A stretch of 64,000 bases of DNA from Talaromyces rugulosus (GCF_013368755.1 NC_049561.1:1054001-1118000), one strand, 5' to 3'. Counted from the stretch's first letter, positions 35,089-48,092 are shown. Translations and numbers: made by a program. Notes: generated by a model not told the origin, from the letters alone.

Positions 35089-38000
35089 CTAAACTCGATC
35101 CTGAGCAAAGTCCAAAACATCGCAGTCGTCTTCAAAGAATCCGTCGTCGTCGTCGCGTCGAGAAGTAGGGGAGTGGGCGCTAGATTGCCTCTTCTTCCGT
35201 CTTGTAGTTATAACAACTTCTTCCACCTGATCTCTGCCATTGCCGAGGCTGATGAGGTTTTCCATTTCCGGGGCTCCTGCTACCTGACCATGCGTTTCTT
35301 CATCATCGCTGTGCTGAAGAGGCCGAACATGAAGTGTCTGGGTTGGAATATCGTTGCCAAAGACCCATGGCCCCAACGTAGGCCCTGATGCAGACGCAGG
35401 ATCCACCAGGACCTGTATATTTACCCTGCGATCTGTATGGAACGGCTGGTAAGGAGTGTTTGTCTCGATCTCGGCCTGTGAGAGTGGCTGGGAATCTAGT
35501 TTCGTAGTCGACGAAGAATGAGGTGCACTCGACGACAAAGCCCAGCTGCCCGCTACCTTCTCATCTGCAGGGAGGCCGATTTGCAGGGGTCCAGAAAGGT
35601 CTTGCAGGTAAGCTGGTAACTTGATTTCCGCGACTCTGTTTCCTATGACAGACTGGTGGCGTCGAGCTTTGTTTCTATCTGCGCTGCGCTGGACCCTATA
35701 CAGCCTGAACAAGCCATGGTCGATCACACCCAACAGACATTCATTATGGATAGTAATCCATGTCACGCGAGATGGCGTGGGGTCCTTGGTGAATCCGGTC
35801 AAGTGCAGTCGATTTTCTCCCACATGCCGTAGGGTGTTGACCGTCCCAGTTGCAGCTCCGACAGATTTGCTCAAACCCACGGCAACTGCTTTACCACTGA
35901 TTCCAGCTGCTGACGAAATGCCAAATGTAGGAGTTCCAGAGAAATTGCTTCCCACACTAGGGGCTCGACCTCTGACAGCAGCCAGAATAGGCTGCGTGGT
36001 CCCTCCCACAAGCTTCATGGCCGTTGCGAACGGGCTTGCAGTTCCTGCCTCCTCTGATTCCGGGCTGAGTGGCGTCTGATCTTCCGCACTCGGTCCCTGA
36101 GATTTGGCTTGGACACGCCGAAGTGGTGGCCATTGAAACGCGGCTCGAGGAATATCAAAAACATGGACAGTGCCCTTTCGAGTGATGACAGCGAATTTTT
36201 CTCCAGTAGGATAAGCCCAGACAATGTCGACGATGCTCGAAGTTGTCAACCGGGAATGTCTTGCTATCAGTCGTACATGAGGAGTGAGAGGAGAATTTCC
36301 TACAACATCTTCAGACATGAATACAGCCGATCGGTAATTCTTCGCCTGCATGAGATCCCATACGTATTGAACATCTCCCTTTTTGCTAGCTGTTAACAGC
36401 ATATGCCCATTGGGAGAAAAAGAGAGAAATCCGCATCCGTTTGGTGCTTGAAAGGTTGCAAACGGCACTAGAGCGGCGCCTTTTGGATCTTGTCCCTGTT
36501 CAAGCTTTTTCATGTCAATGATTGAGACCAAATCGGGCTCGGAAGATAATGCTCCCGACGTGTCTTGACCGTGGGTAGGAGGAAACAGTCCATGTGGCCC
36601 TTGAGTTTCTGAATACGGAGAAGAACGCCGTGCATTCCCCCCTGGGCTCGATTGATCTTTATTCCAATAGCTGTTCCATGCTTGCAAGCCTTGGTCACCC
36701 ATCCATCGAGCTCCTCTGAAAAACTCCTGTGTGACACCTCGAGCTACCTTATCGAAAAAGCTTTCGCCGTCTCCTAGGTCTGTCGCACAGTTGACAGCCG
36801 GCTTAGATGGTGGGATATGTGTGTCTAGTCCTGGGATCTTCCTTTGTACTAGGTGCGTTGGAACTGTTCCCAAAGGCGGGGCTCTCGAAGATGACGCCGG
36901 TGGGACAACAGCTAGCCAACGTCCATTAAGCGAGATCATAGGAACTTCTGAAGAAACAGAACCATAATGGATATCTGCTTGCGATCCATCCTGATCTGTA
37001 GAGCTCGATGAAGTCGAATAGCGCCTGACTTCTCGCGACTGAACGGAAGTCCATGTTTTGCCCAAACATTGGTACGATGCAGAAACCACTCCGTAGATAA
37101 AAACCTCTCCACTTGTTCCAGAAACGACGACAATATAATTCATGCTTGTATACAGCCTCAGGTTCCCCACGGGTGCTGGGGCGATCAAAGACAAATTGGG
37201 ATAGTTTTCGAAACATGGTGCCGGTTTACTCTGGAAAAGGGTGGTGATGTGCTCGCCGGTCTTGATGGAGTAAATCTCCACCCTTGTCTGATAAACTGTT
37301 TCATCTCTGGTCTGGGGTTTTTCACTGGTCGTTGACTTTCCAGGCAGGCCAGGGAGAATCTCGTTGTGGTCTGACGCTACAGACGAAGCATCGCCAGGCT
37401 CGTCCTTGGAAGCTGTCGGGCCATGAAGAGTGACGGCGACATGCGGACGAGAGGAGGCATATGGATCGGATCTCGCAGTATAGGTAAGAATTTTCGCATC
37501 CAGCACTCGTCCATTCAGGCCGGTCAGTGTCCCGATAGTGCGTGTCTTGTGGTTTTCTATTGCAAGAATGTTGAGTTCGCCATCCATACCAACCACGAGC
37601 ACCTTTCCCCCGATCTTGCTTGTCTTGAGGGGAAGCCCTGGAACATAGTCCCAGCCACAAAACGAATAGTGACTGTCGGCACTAGGCCTGTGTGGCGAGG
37701 GAATATCGATTTCCGGGGCTCCATAGAAATGGGCCTGGGGAAGATGGGGCAGCGGTGGTTGGTTTTGAAAGTGAGTACCCATCGAATGACGTTTCTGCCT
37801 ATCGATAGACGTATGGCGTGGTGACGGTGATGATGTGAAGCCGATTTGACCATAGCTGATTGGCCGCGCTGCAGCGGGAGGAGGGGATGTCGATGAGGCA
37901 AAAGCAGCTCTTTCGAGAGTGGTTGGAACACTACGAGGAGAGCCACTGGCAAATGCAGGGTCTAGCACGTCATTTGGAGGGCTTTTTCCAAAGGGAATGG

Positions 38001-38439
38001 ACTTGGCCCATGCATCCGTACGCAAGACTGTTTCACTCTCGGGATTGTTGTTGATTTGGCCCAGTGCCCCTAGCACCGGAGATGGTGAAGTCCCAACGGG
38101 CCGGCTGACGGCGGGGATATTGAATGCGTTGCCGGGGAAGGACGATGGGTCAGACTGAGACGGGGGGGATGGTTGGATTCTAGAGAGAGGGGGTGGACAT
38201 TAGGCAAGAGCACACCATCATACACGGAACGGGAGGGGGAAGACATACTCGTCTGATGCCATCTGGTCCGCTTGCTGGGGTAGGGTATCCTTTCCTTTTG
38301 TTCCATTCTTGTTCTTGCCCTTTTTCTTCTTCTTCCCAGTTATATCCGGAGCGGAGCTGGGGCTTTGGGAGAGCGGGGTGTTGTCAAGCGAGAGCTGGTT
38401 GAAGTTTTGGAAGATATCCTCGGACGCGGCCGGTGGCAT
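35089..38439 (-). CDS. BCAS3-domain WD40-like protein
   Basis: This is a large cytoplasmic scaffold with a WD40-like beta-propeller and a C-terminal BCAS3 region. Two exons (38249-38439 and 35089-38179) join at GA|A to 1093 residues. The N-terminal 170 residues are disordered, with a KKKKKGKNKNGTKGK tract. Propeller-like pieces include GGKVLVVGMDGELNILAI, NYIVVVSGTSGEVFIYGV, GCGFLSFSPNGHMLLTAS and EKFAVITRKGTVHVFDI. The C-terminal part carries the WVFGNDIPTQTLHVRP segment and an acidic end. In animals BCAS3 with PHAF1 binds phagophores. The fungal role is not established, so autophagy or phosphoinositide binding is only a possibility. Confidence 0.82.
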
Positions 38440-39569
38440 TCACGCAGGCCCGGGTAAACGCAGTTATCCGGGGATATTCTAGCACAGAAGCTGGGGTGTG
38501 AGGAGCGAGCTGGCTCCTGGATATAGACAGATCGACAGGTTCCGGAGCGTTAGCCGATAAGGCAGCTACGGCTGGGTAAAACAAGTCGGGGGCGAATGGG
38601 CTGGATAAGCCACAGAGCGTGTTATAGCAGAGAATAGAGCACGGCGTTGCCAGAACACCAGGAATAGCTATGTCAACGTGCGTAATCGATAGATAGGCAG
38701 CGCGTCAGAGCCGGCGAGGGGAATGTTGGGGTATATATAGTGGAGAGCGTTGCGGGTCAAGCGCGTATCTTATCGTATCGTCAGTGGGCGGTCGGTCGGC
38801 AACAAAACAGGCAGTTTGTTTGTTTCTCAGAGGCTGTTTGTTTGTTCGTCTGTCTGCAGTCAGTTGGGAGCAAAGGCGAAGAAGGTCCAGGAACAAGCAA
38901 GACGAAGGCGAAGATGATAAGGGGTCGCCGGCGAGAGAGAGCGAGGTGGGGGGAGGGGAAAGGCGCATGCATGATGCCAGCCGCCAGGTCCGCGCCGCCT
39001 AAGCTGGGCTAGAGCCTAGCAGCGCGCACGAGAGGGGTATCGGGGGATCGCGCGGGCTTAGCAGATGGCTCTCTCACACATGGTGTGACTGGAGGGCTTA
39101 CACTGGACAACCAGAATCATCGTCATCGCAGGCAGTCAGTAGTCATCATCCCCGCTCGCCAGAGATCGAAGGCGACCATCAGGTGATGCGCCCACCGGGT
39201 CACGGGTTCTAGGCTTATTTGCTCATTCGCCCCCGAAAGTCACCGGCCCTAGTCAGGTATGTACGCACGTACTGTACGCTTCTCACAATAGCTTTGTATT
39301 AATAGATTATCATACTAGGTGTAGATGTACATGCCGCGCACAGATACAGAACAATCTGCCGGCGATCTTGGCGCGAAAGAGCCATGGCTGATGCAGGAAC
39401 CAACTGCCAAACTAGTTGCACATTCCCTATTGCGACATATCCATGATAAATGGAGCATGATCACTAATGGCCCTGGCAGACACCATTCCCCCCAGTCTCT
39501 AAGCCGAGTTCGAGTAGTGTAACAAGACCAACAAAACAGACCCAAACCCAAACTACCACGCAACTGCGT
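38440..39569. other. Intergenic region with GTTT repeats
   Basis: This holds the BCAS3-gene promoter and the dpm2 3' flank. Around 38815-38860 there are several GTTT/GTCT repeats (GTTTGTTTGTTCGTCTGTCTG). Open frames here do not resemble known proteins. No RNA gene is recognised. Confidence 0.45.
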
Positions 39570-39969
39570 CTATGTCTTCTTTTTGGCGGCGGCTGCCTTG
39601 GCCTTTGCGGCCTTCTTCCTGCTGCTGCGAATCATCACGATGCCGAGGAACGAGCCAACAACTGCCGAGCCCAGGAGTGTGAGGATGACGGGGATGCGGA
39701 TTGCCCAGACGCGCGGAGGAAAGAAGTCATGGAGCGGATGGCCCTTGTCGACAAATGGCTATTACATTGGTCGGTCAGTCAGTCATGTTTCTTTTTGTGT
39801 GTTCTAGGATGGGTGTAAGACATACCATGAGTATAGTCCATGCCGTGTAGTAGAGAAAGATCGCAGTTGCGGCCAACAACATGGCGGAACCGACAATTGG
39901 ACCGAGCTGGTTGGCGCGGTTGGTTAGTGTTTAGATACCTCCATAAGTGCATGGGAATGGAAATACCAT
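39570..39969 (-). CDS. dpm2: Dolichol-phosphate mannosyltransferase regulatory subunit 2
   Basis: DPM2 is a small ER membrane protein that stabilises dolichol-phosphate-mannose synthase, which supplies mannose for GPI anchors and glycosylation. Three exons (39967-39969, 39826-39906, 39570-39758) join to 90 residues. The two membrane spans are visible: VGSAMLLAATAIFLYYTAWT and IPVILTLLGSAVVGSFLGIV. The loop MPFVDKGHPLHDFFPPR is the family hallmark. The C-terminus is Lys/Ala-rich. The first exon contains only the ATG, so the initiator codon is separated from the rest by a 60 bp intron with good splice sites. It runs divergently from cwc22. Confidence 0.88.
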
Positions 39970-40251
39970 AATGCTAATTCCTCGGCCCGGCGGATTTGAA
40001 GTGCACGCTGGACAGAAACAAGGGCTCGAAGAATTGAAATATTTATTATTGTTGCTTCTCCTATCGCGGAAGCCAGATGGTCGCAGGTCACGTGAGCCGA
40101 CCCGCCATGCGCGCTAGGCCCGGACTCGCTGCTCTCACTTCATTTTCTTTCTGCAAAGAACTCAGACCCAAGTCGGCGACAACGGCACCCCCTCCTCGAG
40201 CCTCCAACTCTCACAACAAAATCCACATACAGAGGGCGGGCAGCTTGAAAC
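39970..40251. promoter_or_regulatory. Bidirectional promoter between dpm2 and cwc22
   Basis: The 282 bp between the divergent starts must carry both promoters. No TATA box is obvious. No other feature is seen. Confidence 0.45.
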
Positions 40252-42639
40252 ATGTCGGATCCTGTGATGCTGCAGTCGGCGGTGCGCGTCCCAACGCCGC
40301 CGCCAGGAGCCTCGTACTCTCCCCAGCCATCGAGCACGCGCAAGCGTTCTCCCCCGTCTCGATCCCCGTCCCCTAATCGCCGCCGATCGCCTCCCGGAGA
40401 CAGCTCGAGAGATATCGGAGACGTCCCCCGTCTCGATTCAGATCGTGCCCTGGAACGGGAAAGACAACTTGCAGAGAGGCTGCGACAGACGACAGACGCC
40501 CCGCGAAAGCCATTGACCGAGGAGGAAAAGCAAGCCTCAGCCAAGGCCGAATACGAGAAATTGCTCAACATGCGCTCGGGAGGAACGTATATCCCGCCTG
40601 CTCGGTTGCGCGCTTTGCAGGCTCAGATCACCGACAAGTCCAGCAAGGAGTACCAAAGAATGGCGTGGGAAGCTTTGAAGAAGTCGATCAACGGTTTGAT
40701 CAACAAGGTCAACGTGTCCAACATCAAATACATTGTTCCAGAGCTCTTTGGGGAGAACCTCATTCGCGGACGAGGTCTGTTCTGCCGAAGCATTATGAAA
40801 GCACAGGCAGCCAGTTTACCCTTCACGCCCATCTACGCGGCCATGGTTGCTATTGTCAATACCAAGCTTCCCCAGGTGGGAGAACTGCTGCTGGGCCGAC
40901 TGGTTGTTCAGTTTCGCAAGGCGTTCAAGAGAAACGACAAAGCGGTTTGCATCTCATCGACAACTTTTATTGCGCACTTGTGCAATCAGCAAGTAGTGCA
41001 CGAAATGCTTGCAGCTCAGATATTGCTGTTGCTACTTCATAAACCCACAGACGACAGTGTTGAAATTGCAGTCGGCTTGACCAGGGAGGTGGGCCAGCAT
41101 CTAGAAGAGATGAGTGGGCCCATAGCCCTGGCCGTCTTTGACCAATTTAGAAATATTTTACACGAGGCCGACATCGATAAGCGAGTGCAATACATGATCG
41201 AAGTCTTGTTCCAGGTGCGCAAAGACAAGTACAAGGACAACCCATCAATGCGAGAAGAGCTTGACTTGGTGGAAGAAGAAGACCAAATCACGCATCGTTT
41301 GGGGCTGGACGATGAGATGGACACTCAGGATGGCCTAAATATCTTCAAATTCGACGCCGAGTGGCAAGAGCACGAAGACGCTTACAAAAAGCTCAAAGCA
41401 GAAATTCTCGGCGAGGGAAGTGATTACGACAGCGACGATGAATCGGGAGACAGCTCGGATGAAGAGGAAGCCGAGGAGGAGAGGCAGATGGAAATCAAGG
41501 ATCAAAGCAACACTGACCTTGTCAACCTTCGACGAACCATCTACCTGACTATCATGTCCAGCATTGACTTTGAAGAATGCTGTCACAAACTAATGAAGGT
41601 TTCCCTTCCGCCGGGCAAGGAGGCGGAGTTGCCGTCGATGATTATTGAATGCTGCTCTCAGGAGCGCACGTACTCAAAGTTCTACGGACTAATTGGCGAG
41701 CGCTTCGCCAAGCTGAATCGTATGTGGTCTGATCTATTCGAAGAATCGTTTGCAAAGTACTACGAAACAATCCACCGGTACGAAACGAACCGTCTGCGCA
41801 ATATCGCTCGGTTCTTCGGGCACATCTTGAGCAACGATGCTGTTGGCTGGCATGTTCTTTCCATGATTCACATGAACGAGGAAGAAACGACATCCAGCAG
41901 CCGTATCTTCATCAAGATTCTATTCCAGGACCTCGCAGAGCACCTTGGTATGGCGAAACTAAGAGAGCGATTGATCGACCCTGTGCTCCGACCAAGTTTC
42001 GACGGACTGTTCCCTCTGGATAACCCGCGCAACACTCGTTTCTCGATCAACTACTTCACCAGCATTGGCATGGGTGCTCTGACCGAGGAAATGCGTGAAC
42101 ATCTAAAGAATCTGCCCAAGCCGACGCTCCCTGCGTTACCTGCGGCGCGCGACGAATCCGACCGCGAGTCGGTCAGCTCGTACTCCAGCTACTCCTCATA
42201 CACGGGATCCTCGCGGTCATACTCTCGGTCACGCTCACCACGCCGCGATCGTGACGCCACCCGCGGCCGGTCTTATACACGATCAGCCTCTCGGTCCGGA
42301 TCATACTCGCGCTCGCGCTCTCGATCTCGGACTCCTGCCGGTGCTGCTCGCCGCGGCCGATCCTACACGCGATCTCCATCTCGCTCTCGCTCACGCTCAC
42401 GCTCGGTCTCGGGCTCTCGATCGCCTGTACGAGCCCGCAACCGCGCACGATCCTACTCGCGCTCTCCATCTCGGTCTCGCTCTCGATCCCGTCCGCGGTC
42501 GTATTCGCGCTCTCCTGTGCGTCGGGGTGCTGCTGCTGCTGCTGCTGCTCCGCGCGGGCGTTCGTACACGCGCTCCCCTTCTCGGTCGCGGTCTCGGTCT
42601 CGAAGCGTTACACCTCCGCCTCGGGCTTCGCGGCGGTGA
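40252..42639 (+). CDS. cwc22: Pre-mRNA-splicing factor CWC22
   Basis: CWC22 joins the spliceosome and escorts eIF4A3 to the exon-junction complex. This is one exon of 795 residues. The N-terminal 60 residues are Ser/Arg/Pro-rich. The MIF4G domain follows ([19 protein letters not shown] to the [17 protein letters not shown] region). An acidic linker ([14 protein letters not shown]) leads to the MA3 domain ([22 protein letters not shown]). The C-terminal 160 residues are an RS-rich tail with many SRSRS units. All of this agrees with fungal CWC22. The RS tail is repetitive at DNA level (TCTCGGTCTCGC-like units). Confidence 0.94.
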   Translation: MSDPVMLQSAVRVPTPPPGASYSPQPSSTRKRSPPSRSPSPNRRRSPPGDSSRDIGDVPRLDSDRALERERQLAERLRQTTDAPRKPLTEEEKQASAKAEYEKLLNMRSGGTYIPPARLRALQAQITDKSSKEYQRMAWEALKKSINGLINKVNVSNIKYIVPELFGENLIRGRGLFCRSIMKAQAASLPFTPIYAAMVAIVNTKLPQVGELLLGRLVVQFRKAFKRNDKAVCISSTTFIAHLCNQQVVHEMLAAQILLLLLHKPTDDSVEIAVGLTREVGQHLEEMSGPIALAVFDQFRNILHEADIDKRVQYMIEVLFQVRKDKYKDNPSMREELDLVEEEDQITHRLGLDDEMDTQDGLNIFKFDAEWQEHEDAYKKLKAEILGEGSDYDSDDESGDSSDEEEAEEERQMEIKDQSNTDLVNLRRTIYLTIMSSIDFEECCHKLMKVSLPPGKEAELPSMIIECCSQERTYSKFYGLIGERFAKLNRMWSDLFEESFAKYYETIHRYETNRLRNIARFFGHILSNDAVGWHVLSMIHMNEEETTSSSRIFIKILFQDLAEHLGMAKLRERLIDPVLRPSFDGLFPLDNPRNTRFSINYFTSIGMGALTEEMREHLKNLPKPTLPALPAARDESDRESVSSYSSYSSYTGSSRSYSRSRSPRRDRDATRGRSYTRSASRSGSYSRSRSRSRTPAGAARRGRSYTRSPSRSRSRSRSVSGSRSPVRARNRARSYSRSPSRSRSRSRPRSYSRSPVRRGAAAAAAAPRGRSYTRSPSRSRSRSRSVTPPPRASRR

Positions 42640-43025
42640 GGGATTATGTATTATTATTAGTTTATAGATATTCGCGTGTTTATTCCGGGGTTATGTATAA
42701 CCACTGGTAATATATTGTTTATTCAGCTCGGGGGTAAAAATGAGCCGTTGAAATTAAATAAATTGGCGAGCACTTTAAAAACAAATGGAATTAACCCATG
42801 ACTAAATACATGTAACATTCTACACATGTTAAATTGAAATCTATATGCATACACACATGCAAGTAGATAGATACATAGGTACATGTAGTATTCAATTGTA
42901 AGACAAGAATAGAACGATCATGAACACCAACATCAAACATCAACATCAATACAATCATGAAATATATGAATAGTGTCTTTTTTTTTAGAGACAAGTGAGT
43001 AACTTTGTTTTTTTTTTTTTTTTTT
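42640..43025. other. Convergent 3' region with a T run
   Basis: The 386 bp between cwc22 and the RRM gene is AT-rich. It ends in a long T run (about 43008-43027) that touches the RRM gene stop codon. No gene is seen. Confidence 0.5.
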
Positions 43026-44730
43026 TTACATCTTCGCGCGCCCACTCATCGATGACCCGTTGACAACGAGGGGCTGCTTTGCTGATGCCATGGTGGTCTT
43101 TTCGGCGTCGTTTTGACAGGTCAGCTCTTTGCCAGAGTCTCGTCGAGGTCTGTTTTTGTTATTGGAGTGACTGGCGGCGCATTGTGAGGTGCTGTTAGAT
43201 GGTGATAGTGATGATGATGATGATGACGATGATGTTGGTGTAGATGCAGCCGCATTTTTATATGCAAAAGGAGACGTCACCGAATAAGACGTAGCCGACG
43301 AACAAGAAGGAGGAGAGGAAGAAGCCGGCGACGACGCCGTTGTGGAAAGAAACAGATTCCAACCTTCCCCTGAAAACGCAGACGGCGACGACAACGACGA
43401 CGGCGGCGGTGGTGGTTGTGGTGGTTGTGGTGGCTGGAAGAATGGTGATGATGCCGATAAAGGCGTCGTCGTCGAGGTCCAGTCTTCGTCAGCATGCAGA
43501 CTACCACCACCGCCAGTAGTAGAAAAGATTCTATTGGAGTCTGGGTCGAATCGGACCACGATGCGGTTCCCGGAAAGCATAGTCCCGTTGCACAGCGAGA
43601 CTGCCTTGGTAGCTTCCTCGGTTGATGGAAAGGTTGCCATGGCGTAGCTCGAGGCTTCTTTATCTTTGGCGTGAGGAGAAGGAGGAGTTTTCACGATCTC
43701 GCAGTGTTCGACGACAGCTCTAGCGGTTGTGTGGAAATGGTCCTTGAGCGTCTGCACGTCGATATTGCGGTGAAGATTGTCGATAATCACGCTGCAGCAA
43801 CTCGGGACAGCAGCAGCCAGTGCGAATGCGGTCGAGGTCGTGGGGTCGGGATAGCCTCCTCCTGTTGCTATTACTCCTCCTTGGTGGTAGTAAGGGACTG
43901 TGTGGATGAACATGGTAGTAGCGTCCATTATCGCTGCCCCGTACATGTGCTGAGGAGGATTCATCGACGAGGTCGGGTAGTATTGATACTCCATGTGGTT
44001 AAAGGGAAACACAGCCGGCGATGGCGAGAACGGGTGAGCTTCTGGGTTCGCAGCCCAGGACGGCGTGCTTGCAGGGTATGCGTGGATGTAGTTCATAAGA
44101 GGAGGAGGAGCAGGCATATAGCCTCGTGTGGCCACGGAGCTCGATATCAAATCAACACCAAAACATTCCCAATGCAGACAAAAAAAAAAACTTACTCGCT
44201 TGGAACAGTCCGATTGCTGCTGCCATTCCCCATACCAAAAGAAAACCGAGGCCGACTCGCAGACGGGCTTTGCTTGGGCCCAGAAATAGGCTTCGTTGGA
44301 GCACTGGCTTTTGCCAGCGTGACGGTCAGAACCTGGCCATCCCATCCGGTAGTCGCCAGTTTTCCTGCACCAACATATCAGCAAAGCTTTTTTTTTTGTT
44401 CTTTTCATGGAGAACTTACGAAAAGTACGCCATGCCTCGTCTTCGTTCTTGACAATGATCTGACCGATGCCAGTGGGATAGCCATTCGGATCATCGTAGA
44501 CGACAGCTTGTCGGATATGCATCGCAGTCTGGCGCACAAAGTCCTTTAATTCCTGCCATCGGCAGTGGGCTGGGACCTGCAAATATTTTCATCATCAGAT
44601 TAACATCATTGATGTTGGACTAGTCGATATGGTAAATGAGCGGCAAACTCACGCCCTGGAGGTAGAGGACAAACTCGTCGTCGCTCGCTCTGGTCGTCCC
44701 CCGACGGCCTTTTTCGTGCGATGGAGCCAT
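43026..44730 (-). CDS. Two-RRM RNA-binding protein
   Basis: This is a probable RNA-binding regulator. Four exons (44653-44730, 44420-44576, 44196-44364, 43026-44139) join to 505 residues. RRM1 spans about residues 19-105, from EFVLYLQGVP, through DFVRQTAMHIRQAVV and GIGQIIVKNEDEA, to LTVTLAK. RRM2 is near residues 240-325 and starts SVIIDNLHRNIDVQTLKDHF, with SYAMATFPSTEEATKAV as its RNP1 equivalent. Between them lies a Pro/Tyr/Met-rich linker. The C-terminus is low complexity, rich in Ser, Pro and Thr, with a run of Ser. The layout resembles fungal RRM proteins of unknown target. Splice phases agree throughout. Confidence 0.85.
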
Positions 44731-46575
44731 GATGCTTGGAAGTAGTTGCTTGTATATATATATATATCACACGCGCTATGCGAGGTCTGCACAAGCTGAC
44801 TGTAAAAGCAGCGCAAAAACAAAAAAAAAAAAAATTATTGGACAGACCGCGGGGTCTCGTGTAAATATCGATCGATCGCGGACGAGAGAATTAGGGCAAA
44901 GGCGGGAGGGAGGGGAGGGAGTTCGAAGAGATAAAAGGCGCCTTTTAACGCACAGAAGAGTGAGAGCAGACTACATTGGAGCAAACAAGAGATAATTAAA
45001 AAGAAGAAGAAGAAGAAGATGGAAAAGAAAAGACTGTCCCACAGAAAACTGCGTGCTTGCACAGGTTGTCATGCCTCCACCACTTGCAGCAGTCGTAGCG
45101 GGCTGATCATTTGGCAAGGGCAACTAGCAAACAGGACAGGCTGCAGAAGGGTGAGGGAGGGTGAAAAAAAAAAAGGACCAGAAAAGAAAAGGGAAAAAAG
45201 AAAATAAAAAGCCAATAAGACCAGTTGACGCAGCTGGTTCTGTCGCCAATCAGAATGAAAAGGGAAGATAGCCTACTGCAGCCTCGTTTGAAACCCGGTC
45301 GGTGTATTTGTTTCTTTTTTTTTTTCTCTTTCTTGTTGTGTTGCTCGCTCGTTTGTCTGTCGTTGCATCTCATCTTTGCGATGCAGATCTGCTGCAGGAG
45401 TCCATCAGCATTCGTCATTATTTTGTTTCCAACCAGCACCCTGCTCCAGCGATTGAGATGCCGGCTGGCTGTTCAAACGGTGAAGACAATCATGGACGAA
45501 TCGGGAAGGACTTGGCCCTAACTGAAGGTTTTTTTCCCTAGTAGGCGCAGCCAGCCTACTCGGACTAATCGTTGCTTTTTTTCCCCCGGGCTTACAGCCT
45601 CGATTGAGATTATCTACATTTGTACGGAGGTGGTAGTTTGGGAAGTGCTTAATACTTATCATATCGATATAGTCGAAGTCGATGCAGGTACATGGTGTTT
45701 GTTTCCGTCAGCAGATTCTGCTAGTTAATACTCTTTGATGCTTGTGCAACGAGTAAGCCCGTAAGAATACGAGAAAGCCGCCACAACGTTGGCTTTCAAA
45801 CTTTGGGCTTTTATTTTTTTATTTTTTACGCTTTTTACGCTTTTTACATTTGACATGTCAGCTCCACTTGATACTAAGTATCCGGTGTTGTCATATTATA
45901 TCATATGGTCCGAGCGCCGCGATCACCGGTTTGGCAAGGAACATGGAATATTAGCACAGATTGATAAGTGATCTGTAATAATATACCCAGTATATTAAAG
46001 TATGTAATTAAACAAACAAACGAAATATCAACCGACATTGACCGGTTGACAACTCAATGGTCCGTCGATACCAACAGCCGATCAAACGGACCGAGTCAAT
46101 GCATCAATGCATCAATTGATCCATTGTCATATTATTATTTATTCTATCCAACGGCGGCTCAGTCGCAATGTGGAGCAAAGACATCCGAACCTACTGGACT
46201 TTTATTTTCAATGTTTCTCATGCATATGCGCGTTTGTTCGTAGCGTAGGCGTGTTTCGTTTGCTAGTTTGCTCGGCCCGGGCAGTATTCAAAGTGAGGTG
46301 TCACTTTATACGGCTTGCTTATGGAATAAGAAACTTTATTAGATTCCATTCTTTTTTATTTTTTTTTATTTTTTTTTCGTGCTTGTTTGTTTGCTCTGAC
46401 CGCGGATATGCACGTCGTATATCCGGTGGTGCTGGGGAATTAGGGTTGCAAATGGTCACCTGCTATGTCAAATGCATGTCCACCAAACGAAACTTGACTC
46501 GACTTTGACTCGACTTTTGACGACATTCAACCAGCGCACGCAAAACTTGCAGGACGCATTTCCGTATGCAGCAGC

Positions 46576-46619
46576 AAAGAGAGGGGAGAGAGGGGAGAGA
46601 GGGGGGGGGGGGGGGGGGG
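46576..46619 (+). repeat. GA-rich tract leading into a 19-bp G run
   Basis: The purine-rich sequence GAGGGGAGAGAGGGGAGAGA runs into 19 consecutive G at 46601-46619, followed by a T run. This could form a G-quadruplex. It could also be an assembly-sensitive homopolymer. Confidence 0.7.
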
Positions 46620-47250
46620 TTTTTTATTAGCGCTTGACATATGGAAATAATCAATCCCATGCGAAGAAGAATTGCCGCTACGTATATGTATGTAGGTACA
46701 TGCATGAATTTGATTATGGCGGCATCGTTGTTGCCATGGGATGCATTATGTAAATGTGTGTGTGTGTGCATACGTATTATGGTCTGCGTGCATGAGACTG
46801 CTCCAAGTTCTGAATTTGGTCGACAAACAGATAACACGAGGACTGCTTCACCGCTTCGAAAGGAAAATCGACATCTGGAATCAAAATTGAGTGACAATAA
46901 TTTGTGCTGTTTTTCTCTTCCCTGATATATACAGCATATGCTATATGTTAACATTTGAACTTGATAGGACGGACCATCACTGAAATTATAATTGCTTCAC
47001 TTCCAGTGTTCCACAATTATATAATAATAATAAAAAACTCCAAGGCCAATCAAGTGGCAAAGGCAGACAAGCGGTGTAGTGTACATCTAATAGATGCATC
47101 ACAAAGCTCATCCAAGTAGTACAAAAGTACAGAGGTGCTGATTGGTAGACTGGTTTTATTAATAATTAAATATAATCAGCCAATCGGAAGCTATTGGCAC
47201 TGCGATTGGAGCATCTCCGGGACAAATTGTTTCATATTATTGTTTAATAC

Positions 47251-47266
47251 TACGGAGTACTCCGTA
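47251..47266. repeat. Perfect 16-bp palindrome
   Basis: The sequence TACGGAGTACTCCGTA is its own reverse complement. It lies in gene-poor DNA. A partial copy (AGTACTCCGTA) is at about 50566-50576. Related CGGAGTACTCCG palindromes are common in Eurotiales genomes. A function is not known. Confidence 0.7.
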
Positions 47267-48092
47267 ATGATGATGATGATAATGAGAAATAAAAATAAAT
47301 ACATGCCGACACCGTGGTCTTTACAGCGGGGTGGTTCAGAGACTGACTATCAGTTACCATTTGAAATACCAAGCGTCGACTAAAATTAGTTTGAGACATG
47401 GAGATCGAGGAGTTGGGGTCCGAACCATTAGCTGTGATTAGCTGTCTGTAAATGCGAGGTACCTGGAAAGAAAGCGACACAAAATAAATAAATAATAAAG
47501 ACACATGTTGAAATTTGTATGTATGTGTAAAAATAAATAGACATAAGGGTATCTCAAAGCATTTCGAAATATTGACTGAAAAGATATCGTATCAAAGAAA
47601 TCTCAGCCAAGAACTAGCTAAAAATAAGTCCCTCGCTATTTAGTCCTCAGACTCTTCACGCCGTCGCCAGGAACGGGTTAGTGCCATCAACAAAGACATC
47701 ATAGCGCAGGAGTCAGGTGGCAGTGTCCACATTCAGGTACTGCAAGGTGATGCACAATACACAAGATCGGTTGCGTGCATGCCGGATGCGAGCGAGTAGA
47801 AATTGCCCAGTGTAGTGTTTCGGATTCGGATTCGGTTGCATAGTCGCATCCATAAACCGCTGTCAACGGGGTATTGTTGAGTGTTGGGTTGTTCGCGACG
47901 GTCGGATCGTCAGGAAGCGAGCGACTTTGCGCGATATATGCCGGGTTGTTTTCCCAAGGCATGATGATTCCAGGTTCATTGATAATAGTGTGGTATCGAT
48001 GATTCACGTATTCATAATAGCACGTATTCATTCGAGGTCGGATCGGTAACAGTTTTTTTTCTTCTCTTTCATTCTTCGGTATGCCGTCAAGT

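Larger units (their letters stand above)
44731..48092. other. Gene-poor low-complexity region
   Basis: This 3.4 kb holds no gene I can support. It contains a TA-repeat near 44753-44767, A- and T-runs, short direct repeats (ATTTTTT and TTTTTACGC near 45815-45845), a GA/G tract and a 16-bp palindrome listed separately. The open frames are short and lack family resemblance. The left end should hold the promoter of the RRM gene. Confidence 0.5.

Noticed and set aside
45225..45541. Plus-strand frames with Phe/Leu-rich translation
   Set aside because: They arise from CT- and T-rich low-complexity DNA and lack a start context or a matching family.
47250..47504. Exon-like minus-strand segment bounded by TTTCCAG and GTAACT
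   Set aside because: The segment is open, but I found no partner exon in phase on either side. A chance splice-like context is more likely.
47699..48031. 110-codon minus-strand open frame
   Set aside because: It lies directly downstream of the zinc-ribbon gene in what should be 3' untranslated sequence. Its translation has no recognisable domain. It might be real but I cannot support it.
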